64,000 nt of DNA from Flavobacterium araucananum (GTDB taxonomy: Bacteria > Bacteroidota > Bacteroidia > Flavobacteriales > Flavobacteriaceae). The notes beneath the pieces are model-generated. The model saw only the letters and a program-made list of their open reading frames with translations, did no database searches and was not told where the DNA came from. The number at the start of each line of letters is the position of its first letter. The first letter of the stretch is position 1. Position numbers and translations under genes: made by a program. Below are positions 1 through 8,795 of the stretch, in pieces. The stretch covers positions 205,745 to 269,744 of the forward strand of contig NZ_MUGS01000002.1 of NCBI RefSeq assembly GCF_002222055.1, read 5' to 3'.

Positions 1-83
1 TCTGTAAAATCTGCGAGAGAACTATATTAGGCAAAGAAATCATTTCTAATCCTTTAATCAGTGGCAAGAAAAAAAATAAAATA

Positions 84-1409
84 ATGAAAAACTGGAAATT
101 CTACAATGCTGTGTTTATAAGGCTTCTGTTTGTAATGTTGCCTTTTTTCTTTGCCGTATTTTTAGTCTACAAAAACTTTCGCTTCAATGCTGTTTTAGTT
201 GGATTCTTTGCTTTTTTGATGCTTTTCGAAATGTATTTTTTTGTCAAAAATCAATTGTTATTTTACGATAAAACATTGCTTTCGATATTGCAAAGTGATT
301 TTTCGACCAATTTTCCTGAAGAATATAAAAAGGCAAATTTCAAAAATTTACATCTTTTGTATAATAAACTAAAGGTTCAGCAACAAGAACAAACTTCGAA
401 AGAACTCATTTATCAATCTATTTTAAATAATATTGATACGGCTACTCTAATTCTTGAAAAGGAAAATAAGGATTGGAATATTTTTTTAATGAACGATTGT
501 TTCTCGACATTGTTTAAAGTGCCCAAAGTAAGTCATTGGAAGTATCTTAAAAATTACTTACCATCATTATGCAATGAAATCGAGGATAGAGGTTTTACGG
601 AATTAAAATCGGCAATTTCGATCAAAATCGAAGAACAGGATTTACAAACTTTCGTGTTGCAAACCTCACACACCAAAACATATAACAAGGAATATTTTAT
701 TATTTTATTGGATAGTATTCAGCGCGTAATTGAGAAAAAAGAAAAAGAAGCCTGGATTAACCTCATGAAAATTATTTCGCATGAATTAATGAATTCCTTA
801 ACGCCAATTCGAGCACTTTCGCAAAATTTACTTCATATTGTCGATCAGGAACAACTCGAAGAAGATGATTTTGAAGACATCAAAAGTAGTATTTCGACCA
901 TAATAAACCGAAGTGACCACTTGCAGGTTTTTGTCGAAAATTATCGAAAACTAGCCATGCTTCCAACTCCAAACAAGCAAATGACACCCATAAACCTACT
1001 TTTGCAAGATTGCATGCGAATTATGAGTCCTGTTTTGAAAGCTGAAAATATAGAATTGATAAACGAAATAGATAGTTCAAGATCTATTTTGATTGATAAA
1101 AACCAGATGGAGCAAGTAATTATTAATCTGATTACAAATAGTATTTATGCCTTGAAAGAAAAGCCGGAAAAGAAAATATTTTTGTCCGGTTATACTGAAA
1201 ACAATCGCTTTTTTATCACAATTTCAGATAATGGGAGAGGGATTGATGCTGAGATTAGGGACAAAGTATTTCTACCATTTTTTACCACCAGAAAAGATGG
1301 TGCAGGAATTGGTTTAACACTTTCTAAAAATATTATCGAAGCACATGGTGGTTATTTAAGTTACCAAACCTATGAAGATAAAACCAGCTTTGTGATTTGT
1401 TTGATTTAG
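84..1409 (+). CDS. Sensor histidine kinase, NtrY/PAS type
   Basis: The 441-residue protein starts with two membrane segments (about residues 10-30 and 33-53). A middle region of about 150 residues probably holds a degenerate PAS sensor. The kinase core follows: H-box ISHELMNSLTP with the phosphoacceptor His near residue 233, N-box NLITNSIYAL, G1 box SDNGRGI near 382, F box FLPFFTTR and G2 box GAGIGLTLSKN. This is the complete set for an autophosphorylating kinase. The form resembles NtrY-like kinases that in Bacteroidetes usually partner a sigma-54 activator; that partner would lie upstream of the window. The frame stays open to base 3, but the first 80 bases resemble an intergenic ATCTGCGAGA repeat, so the ATG at 84 is preferred. 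The signal sensed is unknown. Confidence 0.85.
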   Translation: MKNWKFYNAVFIRLLFVMLPFFFAVFLVYKNFRFNAVLVGFFAFLMLFEMYFFVKNQLLFYDKTLLSILQSDFSTNFPEEYKKANFKNLHLLYNKLKVQQQEQTSKELIYQSILNNIDTATLILEKENKDWNIFLMNDCFSTLFKVPKVSHWKYLKNYLPSLCNEIEDRGFTELKSAISIKIEEQDLQTFVLQTSHTKTYNKEYFIILLDSIQRVIEKKEKEAWINLMKIISHELMNSLTPIRALSQNLLHIVDQEQLEEDDFEDIKSSISTIINRSDHLQVFVENYRKLAMLPTPNKQMTPINLLLQDCMRIMSPVLKAENIELINEIDSSRSILIDKNQMEQVIINLITNSIYALKEKPEKKIFLSGYTENNRFFITISDNGRGIDAEIRDKVFLPFFTTRKDGAGIGLTLSKNIIEAHGGYLSYQTYEDKTSFVICLI

Positions 1410-1590
1410 AATTTAAACCATATAAGTGATGTAAGTTCATATTAAGCTCTAGGAAATATCTCAAAGCTGTTTGTATTAATCGCTCAAAGTCGCAGAGTCG
1501 CAAAGAAAAACTTAAAAAATAAAACTTAGCGGCTTTGCGACTTTACGAGATTAAATGGCAAAGTAAATAAAGACTGTACTTTAAATGAAC
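1410..1590. repeat. Intergenic repeats: TAAGTTCA motif and CAAAGTCGC inverted repeat
   Basis: This gap holds two copies of the motif seen as ATATAAGTGATGTAAGTTCA and its reverse, near 1420 and 1585. Between them lies an imperfect inverted repeat of CGCAAAG-type sequence (about 1481-1550). The motif recurs near 6290, 34130 and 63800-63870. It is probably a dispersed repeat; function unknown. Confidence 0.5.
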
Positions 1591-1920
1591 TTATATGGTA
1601 GAAATTTCAGGTGTCCAAAAGTGCTTTTCGAAATCTATGATTTGATTATCGATAACTTCAATACCTTCGCTTTCGAGAAGTTGCTGCATTAAATTTGTTC
1701 CGTCAAAATGATGTTTTCCGGTTAGTAATCCTTTTCTGTTTACGACTCTGTGTGCAGGAATATCTTCCATGTTATGACACGCGTTCATTGCCCAGCCAAC
1801 CATTCTTGCAGAACGAGCCGTTCCTAAAGCCTTTGCAATAGCGCCATAAGAAGTTACTTTTCCGTACGGAATTTGTCTGGCAATCGTATAAACTCTTTCA
1901 AAAAAATTATCTTCACCCAT
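1591..1920 (-). CDS. Alkyltransferase-like (ATL) DNA-binding protein, Cys-less MGMT homolog
   Basis: This 109-residue protein matches the DNA-binding domain of O6-alkylguanine alkyltransferases, with the winged-helix segment IPYGKVTSYGAIAKALG and the Arg-finger region SARMVGWAMNA. The active-site PCHRV motif reads PAHRV (Ala near residue 56). It therefore cannot transfer the alkyl group to itself and should belong to the ATL family. ATL proteins bind O6-alkylguanine and hand the lesion to nucleotide excision repair. The frame is open to a GTG at 1965, but those 15 extra codons are translated from the repeat GCCACTCCCGATAGCTATC, which also occurs near 3565 and 9490. The ATG at 1920 (MGEDNFFERVY) is therefore the likely start. 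Confidence 0.85.
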   Translation of the reverse strand: MGEDNFFERVYTIARQIPYGKVTSYGAIAKALGTARSARMVGWAMNACHNMEDIPAHRVVNRKGLLTGKHHFDGTNLMQQLLESEGIEVIDNQIIDFEKHFWTPEISTI

Positions 1921-2066
1921 AGAGTTATATTTTTTTTGCCACTCCCGATAGCTATCGGGATTCACAGATTAAAATGATTTTACTTTGGTTTGTAAAGTTT
2001 AAGTTTTACGCAGAATCTGCGTGAAACCAATTTTAAAGAATTATTTTAATTTGTGGCGTATGTTTT

Positions 2067-2702
2067 TTACCCGAAATAGTAACTCAAAATATTAAAAAGT
2101 GTTGCAATGGCAATTAGTCCCGTAATACTACCAATAATAGTATTCATGTTTCGCATGATATAATCGGTTTTCTTTTCTATTCTTCCAAAAAAACCAATAT
2201 AGCTGTATAAAGCAGCAAAGGAGCCTAATACAGATCCGAATACAAAAGTAAAAATAATGTTGTTTTCGAATGCAAAAAGGTGGTAAGAAGCCAGCGTAAC
2301 ACTTACGACAACGTAATACGGAATAGGAAAAAAATTCAGGGCAGAAAGTAACATTCCTAAAAAGAAACGGCTTTTTTTGCTGCTCTTTTTAATCTTCGAT
2401 TTCTTGGCTTTTGGCTCTTTGGCGATAAACAAAAAGTAAATCGTTAAGATAGAGAAAATCGCAAAACCAACTTCACGCAACAAGGTTACAACATCCGGGC
2501 GATTATCGATGACCTGAGCAAATAAAACGGCTAAGGAAACCTGAAAAAAGATCACCAAAACGGCACCGGCAACAAACCACAAAGCATTCTTTTTTCCTTC
2601 TTTTAGATTTACTTTGGCTGCCGTCATGTTGATTAAACCTGGCGGAATAATCCCAATGAAAGCGGCAAGAAAACCTGAAAGTAATGGGGTAAGTAATGCC
2701 AT
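2067..2702 (-). CDS. LysE family transporter
   Basis: This is a 211-residue membrane protein with five or six hydrophobic helices. The N-terminal GIIPPGLINMTAAK matches the conserved first-helix motif of the LysE/RhtB exporters. These are proton-driven inner-membrane exporters of amino acids or related small molecules. A lysine-rich cytoplasmic loop (KEPKAKKSKIKKSSKK) lies in the middle, as is usual in the family. It sits 44 bases downstream of trmB on the same strand and may share its transcript. The substrate cannot be read from the sequence. Confidence 0.8.
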   Translation of the reverse strand: MALLTPLLSGFLAAFIGIIPPGLINMTAAKVNLKEGKKNALWFVAGAVLVIFFQVSLAVLFAQVIDNRPDVVTLLREVGFAIFSILTIYFLFIAKEPKAKKSKIKKSSKKSRFFLGMLLSALNFFPIPYYVVVSVTLASYHLFAFENNIIFTFVFGSVLGSFAALYSYIGFFGRIEKKTDYIMRNMNTIIGSITGLIAIATLFNILSYYFG

Positions 2703-2746
2703 TCAGTTATTTTGATGGGTTTGAAAAGTTTGTTTTTAAAATTAAA

Positions 2747-3424
2747 TTAGTCTTTAATTTTAAAGCGAATATACGTAATTGCCTTATTAATTTCTAAATA
2801 TTGTTTCTCATAAAAAGTCTGAAAAGCGGTAACTTCCTCAGGACTTCCTTCGTTTGTATATACGTTATGATTGGCATACAAAACCTCATGTCCTTCACCG
2901 TGAAGCAGTCCAAGAGTGTAACCGTGCATAAATTCGCTATCGGTTTTAAGATTTACAACACCGTCTTTTTTAAGGATTTTTTTATACAATTTCAAAAACT
3001 CAGAATTTGTCATTCTGTGTTTTGTTCTTTTGTATTTAATTTGCGGATCCGGAAAAGTAATCCAGATTTCATCCACTTCATTCTCATTAAAAATATGGTT
3101 GATCAATTCGATTTGAGTACGAATAAAAGCAACATTATGAAGTCCGTTTTCTACAGCAGTTTTTGCACCTCTCCAGAAACGAGCGCCTTTAATATCTATT
3201 CCTATAAAATTTTTGTCAGGGTATCTTTCTGCTAATCCAACAGAGTATTCTCCTTTTCCACATCCTAATTCTAAAACTAATGGATTATCATTTTTAAAGA
3301 AATCAGAGTTCCATTTTCCTTTCAAAGGCATTAAATCGCCTACAACTTCTTCTCTGGTTGGTTGAAAAACGTTTTGAAATGTTTCGTTTTCTCTGAATCT
3401 TTTTAGTTTATTTTTACTTCCCAC
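2747..3424 (-). CDS. trmB: tRNA (guanine-N7-)-methyltransferase TrmB
   Basis: This protein of about 225 residues makes m7G46 in tRNA variable loops using SAM. The SAM-binding motif LELGCGKGEYSVGLA, the IGIDIKGARFWRGAK segment and the hallmark WITFPDPQIKYKRTKHRM are all present. The longest frame begins with a TTG at 3445. Starting at the GTG at 3424 gives VGSKNKLKRF, which fits the MGSKNKLKRF beginning that I recall for Flavobacteriaceae TrmB. GTG is therefore my choice, though the start is not certain. LysE follows closely downstream. Confidence 0.9.
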   Translation of the reverse strand: MGSKNKLKRFRENETFQNVFQPTREEVVGDLMPLKGKWNSDFFKNDNPLVLELGCGKGEYSVGLAERYPDKNFIGIDIKGARFWRGAKTAVENGLHNVAFIRTQIELINHIFNENEVDEIWITFPDPQIKYKRTKHRMTNSEFLKLYKKILKKDGVVNLKTDSEFMHGYTLGLLHGEGHEVLYANHNVYTNEGSPEEVTAFQTFYEKQYLEINKAITYIRFKIKD

Positions 3425-3445
3425 TTTTACAAAAATTTTCAGCAA

Positions 3446-3896
3446 AATTAAGGAATATAAACGAATGAAAATAGCGCAATTAGGTTTAAAGTTTTTTTGC
3501 CACGAATTTTAGCGGATATTTTGCTTTTGCCACAAATTCCACGAATTGGCACTAATTTTTTTGCCACTCCCGATAGCTATGGGGATTCACAGATTAAAAA
3601 GATTTTTTAAATACTCCGTTAGGAGTTAAATATAGGTAGAAAATTACAATGATACACACCAGAAAAATGTCCGGTAGGGACTACACCGGTTAAGTTTTTC
3701 GCCACGACTCGAACGATAGCGAACAGGCGAAGCAATTCCACTAATTCTCACGAATTAAATAAGCGTTATAATCGAAAAAAAATTAGTGCAAATTAGTGCA
3801 ATACGTGGCTACTTTTTTTGTCTTTTGCCACAGATTTTAATGATTACAATGATTTTTTTTTAATCTGGAGAATCCGTGTAATCTGTGGCAAAAAAA
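3446..3896. repeat. Intergenic repeat cluster between trmB and amt
   Basis: No gene is visible here. The stretch is a mosaic of repeat families: GCCACGAATTTTAG and CACGAATT units (3500-3560, 3740-3830), a copy of GCCACTCCCGATAGCTAT (about 3561-3585), CCGTTAGGAGTTAAAT (about 3615-3635), and a GCCACAGATTTTAATGATT / AATCTGTGGCAAAAA inverted pair (3829-3893). The last pair could fold after amt transcription. Confidence 0.6.
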
Positions 3897-5279
3897 TTAC
3901 CCGTAATGCGCCTCAGTAATAGGTTTTAATTTAGGATCAAGCGTTTCATCATGTTGAGACAAATCCAGACCAATATGTTCGTTTTCTTCAGAAACACGAA
4001 GCGGTATTATAAAGTTGGTTACTTTAAACAAGAAATAAGCCCCAAAGAAAGTAAAGATCGAAACCAAAACCAGCGCCATCATGTGGTGCCCAAATACGTT
4101 CCAGCCTCCGTGCAGTAAACTTGCATCTTCGCCATGAGCAAAAATCGCTGTTAGAATCATTCCCATGATTCCGCCAACACCGTGACAGGCAAAAACGTCA
4201 AGAGTATCATCGAACCTTTTAGAGAAACGACAGTTTACTACTGAGTTTGATACTAAAGCGGTAATAAATCCAAAAAACATACTTTCAGGAACTGATACAA
4301 ATCCTGCGGCAGGAGTTATCGCCACTAAGCCTACTACAGCGCCGATACAGGCACCAAGTGCCGAAACTTTTCTTCCGTTCATTCGATCAAAGAAAACCCA
4401 GGTAAGCATTGCTGCCGCTGATGATGTTGTGGTTGTTGCAAATGCCATTGCGGCTGTACCATTGGCAGCAAGAGCAGAACCAGCGTTAAAACCAAACCAT
4501 CCAAACCATAACATTCCGGTTCCTAATAATACAAACGGAATATTGGTTGGGATATGAGCACTATTTTTTCTTTTTCCTAAAACTATAACTCCCGCAAGAG
4601 CAGCAAATCCGGAACTCATGTGAACGACAGTTCCTCCGGCGAAATCTTTTACGCCAAAATAGCTTCCTAAAATTCCTGTAGGATACCAAACCGAATGGCA
4701 CAAGGGCGCATAAATAAAAATGGTAAACAAACTAATGAATAGTAAATACGATATAAAACGAACGCGCTCTGCAAATGAACCTGTAATAATTGCCGGAGCA
4801 ATAATCGCAAATTTCATCTGAAACAACGCAAACAACATAAACGGAATCGTACTTGCTAATTTTTTATGCGGCAAAACACCCACATAATCCATAAAAGCAA
4901 AAGTGGTAGGATTACCAAAAAAGCTATAAAAGTGTTTTCCGGAACCAAAACCTACAGGATCACCAAATGCTAAACTAAAACCTACTACAACCCATAAAAG
5001 CGTTACAACACCCAAACAAATAAAACTTTGTAGCATGGTCGAAATCACATTTTTTCTACCCACCATTCCGCCATAGAAAAATGATAATCCCGGTGTCATG
5101 ATCAAAACCAGACAACAAGAGGTTAACATCCAGGCAACATCCGCAGGGACAATATGATCCGTAGTACCAAATTCAGATAATACGTAACTATTTTGAGTAA
5201 CAGTTGGCCAAAATGCACCGGTAACACAAACAATACTTATAATAATAAAGGAAATGATCCAGCGTCTTTCTATTTTCAT
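3897..5279 (-). CDS. amt: Ammonium transporter, Amt family
   Basis: This 460-residue protein has 11-12 hydrophobic helices and the Amt signatures: LVLIMTPGLSFFYGGMVGRKN near the N-terminus, GFGSGKHFYSFFG, GGTVVHMSSGFAAL and DVFACHGVGGIMGM. The last two carry the twin pore histidines. The protein conducts ammonium/ammonia across the inner membrane. An extra N-terminal hydrophobic segment (residues 9-27) may be a signal sequence, as in many bacterial Amt proteins. The C-terminal cytoplasmic tail is short and acidic. I see no adjacent glnK/PII gene, which is usual next to amt. The gene appears monocistronic. Confidence 0.93.
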   Translation of the reverse strand: MKIERRWIISFIIISIVCVTGAFWPTVTQNSYVLSEFGTTDHIVPADVAWMLTSCCLVLIMTPGLSFFYGGMVGRKNVISTMLQSFICLGVVTLLWVVVGFSLAFGDPVGFGSGKHFYSFFGNPTTFAFMDYVGVLPHKKLASTIPFMLFALFQMKFAIIAPAIITGSFAERVRFISYLLFISLFTIFIYAPLCHSVWYPTGILGSYFGVKDFAGGTVVHMSSGFAALAGVIVLGKRKNSAHIPTNIPFVLLGTGMLWFGWFGFNAGSALAANGTAAMAFATTTTSSAAAMLTWVFFDRMNGRKVSALGACIGAVVGLVAITPAAGFVSVPESMFFGFITALVSNSVVNCRFSKRFDDTLDVFACHGVGGIMGMILTAIFAHGEDASLLHGGWNVFGHHMMALVLVSIFTFFGAYFLFKVTNFIIPLRVSEENEHIGLDLSQHDETLDPKLKPITEAHYG

Positions 5280-5541
5280 TTTTCAAATACTTTATTTAAC
5301 CCTATTTTTTTTGGGGTCAAAGTTAAAAAAAAATAAAGATTTTGATTTTTAGGGCTAATAAAATAGAGGTGTGGCTTTTATTTTAGTTAATTTTATAATA
5401 TTTGATCCTTTTTTTTGAGAGTATCTTAGTTTGAACTTCTAAAGTATGGGTAATATTGTCAATTGTATTATAATTAATTTGGTATTAAGTTCTGTAAAGC
5501 GCTAGAAAAGTTAGGATTATAATAAGAAAGTTCAAAAATGT

Positions 5542-6033
5542 TTATTTTTTTTGAAGCTTCGAAATCAAAACGTCTTCAAGCGGAGCTTTTATTTTGGTAG
5601 CAGCATCAACCTCTTCGTTAGGAACTGTCATTGATAAAACATAATGCTGAATTTTCCATTCTTTCCCCACTTTAACTAAAACACCGGAACCGCGACAAAT
5701 TTTCATTTGAGTATTTAGTAATTCATCAAACCACGCAATTTTTCCTGTTTTGTCAAAAAAGATATGACGTTCAAGAGCCGTAAAATTCCAGGTTTTCCCT
5801 TTGTCAAAAAAAGGTTTTGCCCAAACTTTAAAGTCTTTTTTATTCCAGTTTTCGGTAGCATCAGTACCAATAAAAATGGCATCGCTGGCCATTAAATCAA
5901 AGTAAGTATCAAATTTTACATCAGCCGCCGCTTTATGCCAGGCATCGATGGTTTGATTGACTTTCTCTTTTTCTGAGGTTTGTGCATTTGCAAAAGTGAC
6001 AACGAATAATAAAAGTAAAATTGATTTTTTCAT
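5542..6033 (-). CDS. Secreted NTF2-like/SnoaL-fold protein
   Basis: This 163-residue protein has a clear signal peptide (MKKSILLLLFVVTFANAQ). The mature part resembles NTF2-like DUF4440/SnoaL-fold proteins: an N-terminal helix of the type VNQTIDAWHKAAADVKFDTYF, then FDLMASDAIFIGTDATE, and strands ending in WKIQHYVLSMTVPNEE. Such proteins are small cone-shaped pockets that bind ligands or act as isomerase-like enzymes. No catalytic residue can be assigned, so the role in the periplasm is unknown. It stands alone, with no close partner on the same strand. Confidence 0.75.
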   Translation of the reverse strand: MKKSILLLLFVVTFANAQTSEKEKVNQTIDAWHKAAADVKFDTYFDLMASDAIFIGTDATENWNKKDFKVWAKPFFDKGKTWNFTALERHIFFDKTGKIAWFDELLNTQMKICRGSGVLVKVGKEWKIQHYVLSMTVPNEEVDAATKIKAPLEDVLISKLQKK

Positions 6034-6462
6034 GAGAGGTTTTGTTTTGGATTTAAAGTTAGCAAAAATTAATTCACAGGGACAAAGGTTTTTATTTTAA
6101 GACCACAGATTAAAAAGATTCAAATGATTGATAAATTAGACGTATTAAAACCAATCTTCGCGATATCCCTACACTATAAATCAAGCCGAAGGCTCATTTC
6201 AAGAGTTCCGGAGGAACGGATCATTTTGTAGCAACGGATTTTAATTCGTTGAAAATAAACAAAAATTAATCTCGCAAAGTTCTTTTACCATATAAGCGAT
6301 ATAAGTTCATTTTAGAAAATGTGTTTAAAAACAATCAGCAATAATCCGTTGGATCCTTAAAATCCGTGGGCAATATTTTTTCGCACAAATCTTAAATTAT
6401 CTTACATCACTATATGGTCCAATATGATTTAGTATATTTGAGTGCTCTAAAAATCACACATT
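6034..6462. repeat. Intergenic region with mixed dispersed repeats
   Basis: No gene is seen. The region carries a CACAGATTAAAAAGATTC unit (about 6101), a copy of the GTTCCGGAGGAACG...GTAGCAACGGATTTTAAT element (6203-6252) that is tandemly amplified at 32.7-33.4 kb, and a CCATATAAGCGATATAAGTTCA motif (6289-6315). The promoter of the downstream lipoprotein gene lies at the right edge. Confidence 0.55.
6433..6440 (+). promoter_or_regulatory. Candidate -7 box TATATTTG for the three-repeat lipoprotein gene
   Basis: TATATTTG fits the Bacteroidetes -7 consensus TAnnTTTG and lies 22 bases upstream of the lipoprotein ATG, leaving a short leader. No good TTG is present at the usual distance upstream, so the assignment is moderate. 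Confidence 0.45.
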
Positions 6463-7113
6463 ATGAATTCAAAAATACTTATCACCGCTATATTTGTAAC
6501 TTCTTTATTTTTAACGTCTTGTAAGAAAGAATTAGAACCGCAGGCAAGTACACCAACATCTGAGTTGGTAAAATTAGGCTTGGCAAAAGACACAGCAAAA
6601 ACAAAGTCAGTTGTACAAATGCCGGCAGGAAATGCAAATACTGTAATGGGAGAAGCTACAGGAATCAATCCTGCGCATGGACAACCTGGACATCGTTGTG
6701 ATATTGCCGTTGGTGCACCATTAAACTCAGCTCCCACACAAGGTCAAGCCGCAACAGTACAACCTACACAAACAGTACAAGTAAACCCAGGACAGCAAAA
6801 TGTAGTAACTACAACAACTGCTGCACCGGTTAAAGTAGGTAAAGGAATGAATCCGTCGCACGGACAACCGGGGCACAGATGCGATATTCCGGTTGGAGCA
6901 CCACTAAATTCTCCAACAACGAGCCAACCTGTTGCAAATACATCACAAAGCGGGACAACATCGCAAAGTTTTACGGTAACACCACCAGCAAACAATGCAG
7001 TTCCGGCTTTATTAAGTACCGAAGAAGCAGTAGCAGACGGAATAAATCCAGCGCACGGAAAACCCGGACATCGTTGCGATATCGCCGTTGGAGCTCCGTT
7101 GCCAAAATCATAA
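6463..7113 (+). CDS. Lipoprotein with three GxNPxHGxPGHRCDIxVGAPL repeats
   Basis: This 216-residue protein begins with a lipoprotein signal, with Cys20 in LFLTSC as the lipidated residue. The rest is Thr/Gln/Pro-rich low-complexity linker. Three near-identical motifs of about 21 residues interrupt it at about 67-87, 127-147 and 193-213. Each reads G(I/M)NP(A/S)HG(Q/K)PGHRCDI(A/P)VGAPL. Every motif has one Cys and two His in fixed positions, which suggests metal, heme or redox binding. I recall single copies of this motif at the ends of Bacteroidetes envelope proteins but know no assigned function. A strong terminator follows. Confidence 0.75.
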   Translation: MNSKILITAIFVTSLFLTSCKKELEPQASTPTSELVKLGLAKDTAKTKSVVQMPAGNANTVMGEATGINPAHGQPGHRCDIAVGAPLNSAPTQGQAATVQPTQTVQVNPGQQNVVTTTTAAPVKVGKGMNPSHGQPGHRCDIPVGAPLNSPTTSQPVANTSQSGTTSQSFTVTPPANNAVPALLSTEEAVADGINPAHGKPGHRCDIAVGAPLPKS

Positions 7114-7150
7114 TATTTACGTCAATAATAATCTGGGCGTGCCACCAATA

Positions 7151-7195
7151 AAAAAAGGGGCCAACTATGCAATCGCTTAGTCGGCCCCTTTTTTT
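7151..7195 (+). terminator. Rho-independent terminator after the three-repeat lipoprotein
   Basis: The stem AAAAAGGGGCC / GGCCCCTTTTT with a run of T is a strong intrinsic terminator 38 bases past the stop codon. Confidence 0.85.
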
Positions 7196-7197
7196 AT

Positions 7198-7631
7198 TGC
7201 TGTCGGGCTATCCGCTCCGCTGCGGCGGACAGCTTCTATCCCTCACGCAAAAAAAAGCTACACTGTGTTATAATAAATATTAGTATAGCCCCTACGGGGC
7301 ACTTTTTTTGTGGCTTTCACTCCTTTTTCTACCAATATTTAATTCCTAACGGAATTGCCTTTTAGAGATTATTATTTTCGATTATAGTCCCCAGGTTTCA
7401 ACCATGAGAGACGAATTCTGATAATGCATGTATGCCAACGGTCGAAACCGTTAGCAATATTTGTATAGTAATATTTATACAGCAATATTTGTATCTGTAA
7501 TCTGTGTCAAACCATTAGTTATTAACTAAATAACATCTCGTAGAGATTACATCTTGGTAGAAAAAATAATTCGCGAACCACAATTTTGTTCCTTAGGGAC
7601 AACATATTAAATAAGCGTTCCTGAATTCCTT
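7198..7631. repeat. Truncated REP-like element plus CCTACGGGG-type repeats
   Basis: The first 50 bases (7198-7248, GTCGGGCTATCCGCT ... CTTCTATCCCTCACGC) match both ends of the structured element at 35.93-36.02 kb with the middle missing. The rest holds short remnants of other families (TAGCCCCTACGGGGCAC near 7286, CTAACGGAATTGCC near 7338, TCTCGTAGAGATTAC near 7534). No gene is visible. Confidence 0.5.
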
Positions 7632-8795
7632 TTATTCAATTTCAAAAATCGCCTGAATCTCTACAGCCGAATTTAATGGTAACGAAGCCGCACCAATTGT
7701 TGCTCTCGCGTGTTTTCCTTTTTCACCAAAAACCAAAGCGGTTAGGTTCGAAGCCGAATTCATAAGAGCGGCATGTTGCGTATATTCTGGAGTAGTATTA
7801 AAATATCCGGTCAATTGCACACATTGTTTTACCTTGTTCAAATCTCCTCCGCAAGCTTCTTTCAAAACAGCAATAACATTTAGCATCGTTTGATAGGTTG
7901 CTTCTTTTGCCTGATCGTCTGTAACTGTTGCACCAACTTTACCCGGATTTAGAATTTTTCCGTCTTTTAAGGCTACTTGATTAATGTATACTTTATGATC
8001 TGAAATCGTAAACGGAACGTAATTTCCAACTGGTTTAGGCGCTTCGGGAAGTACAATGTTATTGTCTTTTAGGGTTTTATAGATATCGCTTTTAGTTTCT
8101 GCCGACGCTGTTTTTACAGCTTTTATATTCTCTGTATTTCTCAATCCTGAAGCCACTTTTGCCAAAGCTTTTCCTTGTTCTTTAGCCAGATTCAACTCGC
8201 TTTGCGACGGGCGAGTTCCAACAGGTGATCCAGCCAACGAAGTTGCGCCAAATGGCGTATTTCCTTGCGGAACTGTTTTGTCTAAAGTTGCCGTTCCCAT
8301 AATTCCCGTAGGAACAATCACCATTCCGTGCGAAGCAAGAATATTCCAAAAAGATAATATTGCGGCCTCTTTTCCTGCACCGGATCCGGCAGACATAAAT
8401 ACAGTCGCGGGTTTTCCTTCTAAAGCTCTCGAAGTCCAAAGCGGAATACTCTGGCTAAAAAAGTAATTCATATCGGCACTAATATTAGCAAAATGAACCG
8501 GGCTACCAAAAGCGATTCCGTCATAACTAGCCAATTCTTCGATCGTTGCTATGGGCAATTTCTCGACCTCAGCATTAAGTTTTTCTTTTGCATTTATCGA
8601 AGGAACACGTTTTATTGTTGCTTTAGTATTTGGATATTCCTGAGCTCCTTCGGCAATAGCTTTTGCCATTTTATAAGTTCCGCCGTTTTGAGAATAAATC
8701 AAAACCAGCACATTTGTTTCAGATGATTTTACTTGTGCATTGACGCCAAAGCCTATAAGAACTGCGATTAATAATACGAGTAGTTGCTTTTTCAT
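7632..8795 (-). CDS. Secreted WrbA-like flavodoxin fused to a RidA/YjgF domain
   Basis: This 387-residue protein carries a signal peptide (MKKQLLVLLIAVLIGFGVNAQ). Residues about 27-215 are a flavodoxin/NAD(P)H:quinone-oxidoreductase fold of the WrbA type: VLVLIYSQNGGTYKMAKAIA for the FMN phosphate loop, then YDGIAFGSPVHFANISADM and KPATVFMSAGSGAGKEAA. Residues about 250-387 are a RidA/YjgF domain with the trimer core and the conserved Arg in KHARATIGAASLPL followed by VEIQAIFEI. RidA proteins deaminate reactive imines. The order and export are unusual, since both families are normally separate and cytoplasmic. The frame is continuous with no sign of a sequencing artefact. Detoxification in the periplasm is an inference. 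Confidence 0.82.
   Translation of the reverse strand: MKKQLLVLLIAVLIGFGVNAQVKSSETNVLVLIYSQNGGTYKMAKAIAEGAQEYPNTKATIKRVPSINAKEKLNAEVEKLPIATIEELASYDGIAFGSPVHFANISADMNYFFSQSIPLWTSRALEGKPATVFMSAGSGAGKEAAILSFWNILASHGMVIVPTGIMGTATLDKTVPQGNTPFGATSLAGSPVGTRPSQSELNLAKEQGKALAKVASGLRNTENIKAVKTASAETKSDIYKTLKDNNIVLPEAPKPVGNYVPFTISDHKVYINQVALKDGKILNPGKVGATVTDDQAKEATYQTMLNVIAVLKEACGGDLNKVKQCVQLTGYFNTTPEYTQHAALMNSASNLTALVFGEKGKHARATIGAASLPLNSAVEIQAIFEIE

Noticed and set aside
2801-3235. 144-codon plus-strand ORF opposite trmB
   Set aside because: It is the shadow of trmB, whose SAM-binding and WITFPDP motifs are convincing.
6447-6995. Minus-strand ORFs opposite the three-repeat lipoprotein
   Set aside because: They mirror the motif repeats, and the sense frame has a proper lipobox and terminator.
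7198-7248. Second terminator after the three-repeat lipoprotein
   Set aside because: The hairpin CCGCTCCGCTGCGGCGG has no T run and is better explained as a truncated REP-like element.
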